A DNA stretch of 64,000 nucleotides from contig CM060842.1 of NCBI GenBank assembly GCA_030762175.1, positions 49,862,001-49,926,000 on the forward strand. Direction: 5' to 3'. The notes beneath the pieces were generated by a model, which was given only the letters and a program-made list of their open reading frames with translations, was not told the DNA's origin and searched no databases. This document shows, one piece after another, positions 59,746-64,000 of this stretch. Every line of letters begins with the position of its first letter. Position 1 is the stretch's first letter. Source of the DNA: Metallyticus violacea. Its lineage: Eukaryota; Arthropoda; Insecta; Mantodea; Metallyticidae. The translations under genes and the position numbers were made by a program.

Positions 59746-60015
59746 TTTTGAATAGTGTTTAATGCCCGTTTTAACTACTGAGGCATAACAGGCGGTGATA
59801 CCGATGATACATGAGATGAAATGAAAATTAGGAAAGGATATTTTTTTAAAGGAGGAAGCGTTTCAGGCCTAAGTTTAGGGTACCTCCCCGGCATTTGGCA
59901 TTTATGAGGACTGAGGAAAACCTGGAAGTCAGAGAGGACGATCCTGGTAGGAATCGAACCCCAGACCTGGCTCTCACGAGTCCGCTCCTTAACACATCCA
60001 CCACCAGTGGCGGTT
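59746..60015 (-). mobile_element. tRNA-derived SINE, family A, full length, with 11-bp TSD
   Basis: Reading the minus strand, the head 'ccgccactggtggtggatg' and 'gttaaggagcggactcgtgag' has the family A arrangement, with B box 'ggttcgattcc'. The body has 'ttttcctcagtcctcataaat', 'gccaaatgccggggaggtacc' and 'aaacttaggcctgaaacgc'; the 3' domain ends 'cgggcattaaacactattc'. Flanks share 'tatttgtacat' (59735-59745 and 60016-60026), a perfect 11-bp duplication inside the LINE 3' UTR. Confidence 0.9.
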
Positions 60016-60026
60016 TATTTGTACAT

Positions 60027-60140
60027 ATAATTGTGGGGTTGTTAGTTTTTATTTTTGTACATTTTATTTTCGTTTTCTTTATATATTTCTTTTTATTTTC
60101 TCAATTTTTCATTTTAGCAATGTATACACACAGCTAAACA
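60027..60140 (+). mobile_element. T-rich 3' UTR of LINE copy 2 (continuation)
   Basis: After the SINE's right-hand duplication the T-rich run resumes ('tttttatttttgtacatttta', 'ttctttttattttctc'), as expected if the SINE split the LINE 3' UTR. It resembles 8440-8560 in composition, but base-by-base homology is weak. Confidence 0.45.
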
Positions 60141-60309
60141 GATTTAGTGTCTTTCGCGTACGAATGGGCCGGTCCCCTTGCCACAGCAGATTGCAAGCGG
60201 AACGGCCTTACAACTCCGAGCGCCTTACGACATGACTTACTTTTGTTCATTATTGAGTTTCATCGAAGCTTGTGAAAATTAAGTACGCTTTATAGCAATG
60301 AATTTTTTT

Positions 60310-61260
60310 AATATTCATAATCATCTTGCAGAGAAATTAGACGGCGATTTTTTACAGAATTCCCAGGTATGCGTCTCCAAGCAGAGAAGCCGTGCAAAAA
60401 CGTGTAAATAAATTTAGGGAAACCGGTTCGATGCTCAATAAGCGAAGGGTTAAGTGTCACGTGATTACTAAAGAGAAATTAGAGGATGTTGGAGAACAAT
60501 TAGTACATTCTCCTCAAAAATCTCTGTGATGGCTTGCACAGGAAATGCAGTTCCAATAAGCTCAGTGTGGGGAACTACGAAACTCTAAAAATGTAAACTA
60601 TACAAGATCACTGCTACCACGAGTTACTACCACGTGCTAACGAGAGTCGGGTACTTTTCTGTAACTGAATGTTTAGAAACGCGAGTGATGTGATAATTGA
60701 TACAAACCAATAATCTCTGACGAAGCATGGTTCCATTTACAGGGCCAAGTTTCATGCAGAGCGGTATTGGAGCTCAGAGAAACTCGGTGTAATGCAGCAA
60801 ACTCCATTATATGACGAGAAAATTGGGGCATGCTGTGCGGTTAATAGAGCCAATACAGTAAATTGAGAACGGTACAGGAATGACAAACTCCATTCCTTGA
60901 ACAACTGACCGATATTGAATGTAAGCCAGGATATTCCCAGCAAGATTGTGCTACTACGCATACGCTGAGAGTTATTAACTTTCATTGAGGAACTTTTTTA
61001 TGATCCGGTAATTAGTAGAGGTTTATGTCTCGGATAGTTCCCGGATTTCACATAATGTGATTTTTATTTACGAGGGAACTTGAAAAATAAGGTGCATATG
61101 TGAAGCTCGCACACATTAGAAGGGCTGAAAGACAATATCAGGAGAGGTTTGGGAAACTGAACTGATGCGCGTAAAGAAAATTTCCTAAAAGCGTGCCAGA
61201 GTTGTGTAAATGTAGGGGGGAGGCATTTGCAACATCTCCTGTGAGAGGTACGTGCTTATT
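60310..61260 (+). mobile_element. Mariner-like element relic with all three Asp positions
   Basis: Plus-strand blocks in order: REAVQKRVNKFRETGSMLNK then EKLEDVGEQLVHSPQKSL (about 60378-60530), SDEAWFHLQG (first Asp codon 60719-60721), QQDCATTHT (second Asp, 60944-60946), FT*CDFYLRG (third Asp, 61059-61061) and a C-terminal SCVNVGGRHLQHLL (about 61200-61241). The C-terminus and N-terminal block match the family of the elements at 9.6, 15.3 and 42.6-43.7 kb, but here the core is kept. Frameshifts and stops separate the blocks; the last two Asp are in different frames. Confidence 0.75.
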
Positions 61261-61504
61261 TTCATTGTAAGTGTGGGAACTGAATCATTATAAAGTTGGT
61301 GCTTTCAGCTATCCGTTCTATTCGATTGCTGGGGATTAAGAACTCTAGTTGCCCCGCGACTGACCAACTCATTGCGCGAGAGACCTGTATGTGGTTTAGC
61401 AAATGGTATTTCTAATTTATTATCACCAATCCCCACTTAGAGGTTGACTTTAACATTTAAATATCGGATTGTGCAAGTACATGACCCGTGCGACATGGAT
61501 TAGT

Positions 61505-61575
61505 TATATGGTTAACAAATATATTTTGTAAATAAATACTCCATCATCATCGCTGCCGCCACCTCCACCACTTTA
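61505..61575 (+). mobile_element. LINE 3' terminus with trinucleotide tail (probable end of copy 2)
   Basis: 'aaatatattttgtaaataaat' followed by 'actccatcatcatcgctgcc' and 'gccacctccaccac' matches the 3' terminus and tail start of LINE copy 1 at 8668-8700. It lies beyond the mariner-like relic, consistent with that relic having inserted in the LINE 3' UTR. Confidence 0.6.
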
Positions 61576-64000
61576 GTTAGTTAGAATATTTTGAGCCAAT
61601 CTTCCTAACACTTTAGTTTCCATGTATCCCAAAATGAGTATATGAAACACATATCTGTTGATTCTAATTTAGCGAATAGGAGCAGCGTAAAAGATTGAAA
61701 GGGAGTAAGGAATGAAGATGGATAAATAACTGCAAAAGGATGGCAAGTGATAGTTTTGGAAAGCTGAAGAAAAATGTTGCGGTCAAAACTATTTTGTGCA
61801 AATTAATGTACATTTTTAAAATCAATACTAAAATGTCTCCACGAGAGAAGAAAAATCAGTGGATTCAGGCTCACAAAGGAAATCTAAAGTGTGCTGAGGG
61901 ACTGTAATAACGTATGGAACGTTAACAAGGTTAATTTAAATCTAAAATGTGTCAGTCAGTTCAAAGACCTGACCTGTTGCTATCTCCAAGCAAATCCTTA
62001 AATTTAAAAGTCGAGTGTAAAGATTCGCTTTCTGCAAAGTCAGATAATTATGTGAGCAAAAGTAAAGGAGCAAATAGGTCCTTCCATCAGAACGTGAAGA
62101 TCATGGAGCAGGGTAATCAAGGCAGATTGTTTGCAGAGTGATTGATTGCCTTGATGAATAAAAAAATCCCTAAAATGTAGTAGTTAAGCAGCTATTGGAC
62201 TGTACTAAATTGCAAATTAATTGCCTTCTATGAAACCCGTGCATTATTATTTTTTACCTCATTAAGTGAAAGTTGTATATGAAATAAAATTTCATATTGT
62301 ATATATGGTATCAGCTCTAGTAACAGTATGCATAAAAATATTTGCCTTTATTTTTTGCATATTAATTTTAACCAAAATTTCATTTTCATGTCTGTGAAAT
62401 ATTTTTTTCATAATCTACAAAATTGCTGTATTATGCATTAAAGCATTTTATAGTGTAACTACAGCTGAAACTTTTTAAGTTATTCATCGTTTATTAGTTT
62501 GAATTTCTGCTATCTCTGAATGTGTTACATTCTAGTGGTGTGGCAAACCTGTAGGTAGTGTGGTAGGCCTGTTACACACTGGGGAAAACTGTTCATCTGT
62601 TTTGTTGTTGATTTTAAAACTGGAAGCATAGTGTCAAGATACTTTTTCCCGTTTTTGTGATGTATAACCAAACATGAGTAAAACAAAGGTGCGATATGCA
62701 AGAGAATTTAAAGGCAAAAGTGCTGCTGAAAAGAAAACGGAAAACTACGTTTAGGGCTGAAACTGTTATTATATCAATTTGTAAGTTTACCGTTCATTTC
62801 CTCACAAATGTATTTTTAAAAGTAGTTCATCATAACTTCTACAATTTTCAAATAAATTGCATTAAACTTTGGTTGGACATTTTTATTGAGTTCAACAATC
62901 TGTCTCATTGTATTATCTAGTGTTAAATGGAAAAATATTATTTTTAATTTTGTTATAAAAGGGAAGAAAGTGATTTAAAATCCAAATTTCAGGCAAGAGA
63001 TTTCCCTACTTTTGCACTGTACATATTTTAGCTATTTAGCTTCAGTTTTTAGATTTAGATGTTACCTTTATAATAAAGAAAACATTATTCAGAGAGTTAA
63101 AAAATCTTGAGAATCGTTTAGTAAATGTAATTTTAATGCAAATTCAACAATGAATAATCTGAGAAGTAATAATTTTAAAATGTTGCAATATATTCGAAAA
63201 TTTTTGATTTTATAATAATGAATGGGTTTAAAACATGAACCATTACAAAATTTAATTTTAATTGTTTATATACAAACGGAGTAAAGAAATATGAGAAATA
63301 TACACTTTTTAAACGTTAAATGTTTATGTAGGCTCTTCAATTATATAAAATGAGCCAAAATGTCTTAAATCAATACTTTAATGTTTAATTCCCTACTAAA
63401 TATTTAATGGAAAACGGGGTCCTCCAAAGGTATTTATTGTGTCTGCTATTAAATACATGTCTGCATTGCAAATAAAAATATTAAAGTTGAAAATATTCTC
63501 TTTAGTATAAATAAATGTTTATACGGTAGATAAAATATGTTTCTTTCCTTATCATTTTCTCTAAATACTTATTTACAATCGAGAACTTTTTCCCTTCAAT
63601 GTTCGTTGAACATTACACAAGAGAAAAACTTTATCTCTGTATATCAACCAAAAGAAAACCATCATCATAATATAATATTACTTATAGCATTTATCCGCAT
63701 TAAGGCCACTTGATCGACGTCAAATACTGCCGTAGTTTGCGATTTATATGCATGGATTCACTCTATTGATTATGGGAACTTTAAAGGAACTGTTGGTAAA
63801 TCTGGCAACACAGTAAATACTCATGTGGGCTGTGTGGACAATGGTTTTACCAAGGCGCCGCCCGCATGTGAAAATAAAGGCGTGATGAGTGATTCGTGAA
63901 TATTTTGTTGCTTTGTTTTCCCTTAAGGGTGACAATGGTGAGGAATGAAGAGGTACTCATGAAGAGGAGGTCACGTCTCTGATGACCTCACGTTCTGACA
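61576..64000. other. AT-rich spacer, no gene recognised
   Basis: Nothing was recognised in the last 2.4 kb. Frames at 61947-62141, 62696-62920 and 63744-63935 have no known domain. A T-rich to A-rich switch and short AT repeats occur but no element ends. Confidence 0.5.

Noticed and set aside
1..64000. CRISPR arrays, prophage or bacterial defence genes
   Set aside because: No direct-repeat/spacer pattern, no bacterial gene organisation, and the repeat content is clearly that of an animal nuclear genome.

Overview
This window looks like gene-poor, AT-rich nuclear DNA from a large arthropod genome. It has long AT-rich spacers, many trinucleotide microsatellites, mariner/Tc1/pogo relics, non-LTR retrotransposon ends and tRNA-derived SINEs. 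The repeat mix would suit a large-genome insect such as a cockroach or other polyneopteran, but that placement is inference and no species can be named from the sequence alone. I found no convincing host protein-coding exon, no intact tRNA or rRNA gene, no CRISPR array and no bacterial-style operon. Every stretch whose translation I could recognise belongs to a transposable element.

Layout: 0-5 kb holds a SINE (family B), a T-rich tract and a decayed LTR-like repeat. 5.8-6.6 kb is an internally deleted pogo-like element. 8-9 kb is a LINE 3' end with a long ACT-type trinucleotide tail. 9.6-10.8 kb is a mariner-like element with a second pogo-like element inserted in it; 15.3-15.7 kb is a related mariner copy without that insertion. 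14.2 and 21.3 kb carry family A SINEs. 17.2-18.0 kb is the 3' end of a CR1/L2-type LINE. 19.7-19.9 kb and 32.6-33.4 kb carry the same ~130-140 bp tandem repeat in opposite orientation. 23.3-27.0 kb holds a mariner relic, a LINE reverse-transcriptase relic, a SINE and a Tc1-like relic. 30-36 kb holds further mariner-like relics, including one with clear 36-bp terminal inverted repeats. 36.3-37.3 kb has two SINEs.

37-41 kb is mostly featureless apart from an AAT microsatellite and a pyrimidine-rich tract. 41.1-42.6 kb is the best-preserved transposon: a mariner with a nearly readable DD34D transposase inside unusually long inverted repeats. 42.6-43.7 kb is another mariner relic with a SINE inserted in it. 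45.2 kb has a small MITE. 48.9-50.3 kb has a mariner C-terminus and the second LTR-like repeat. 51-53 kb has a deleted TIR element and a mariner relic. 54.5-58.4 kb has three SINEs. 58.9-61.6 kb appears to be a LINE split by a SINE and a mariner-like element. The last 2.4 kb shows nothing recognisable.

The elements interact as an ecology of nested and deleted transposons. Internally deleted DNA transposons, probably moved in trans, share deletion junctions; SINEs with different tRNA-like heads share a 3' domain; LINE 3' ends carry trinucleotide tails. I did not find a convincing new functional system. The most interesting observations are the nested insertion with its paralogous empty site, the long inverted repeats around the mariner, the modular SINE 3' domain and the dispersed tandem repeat.
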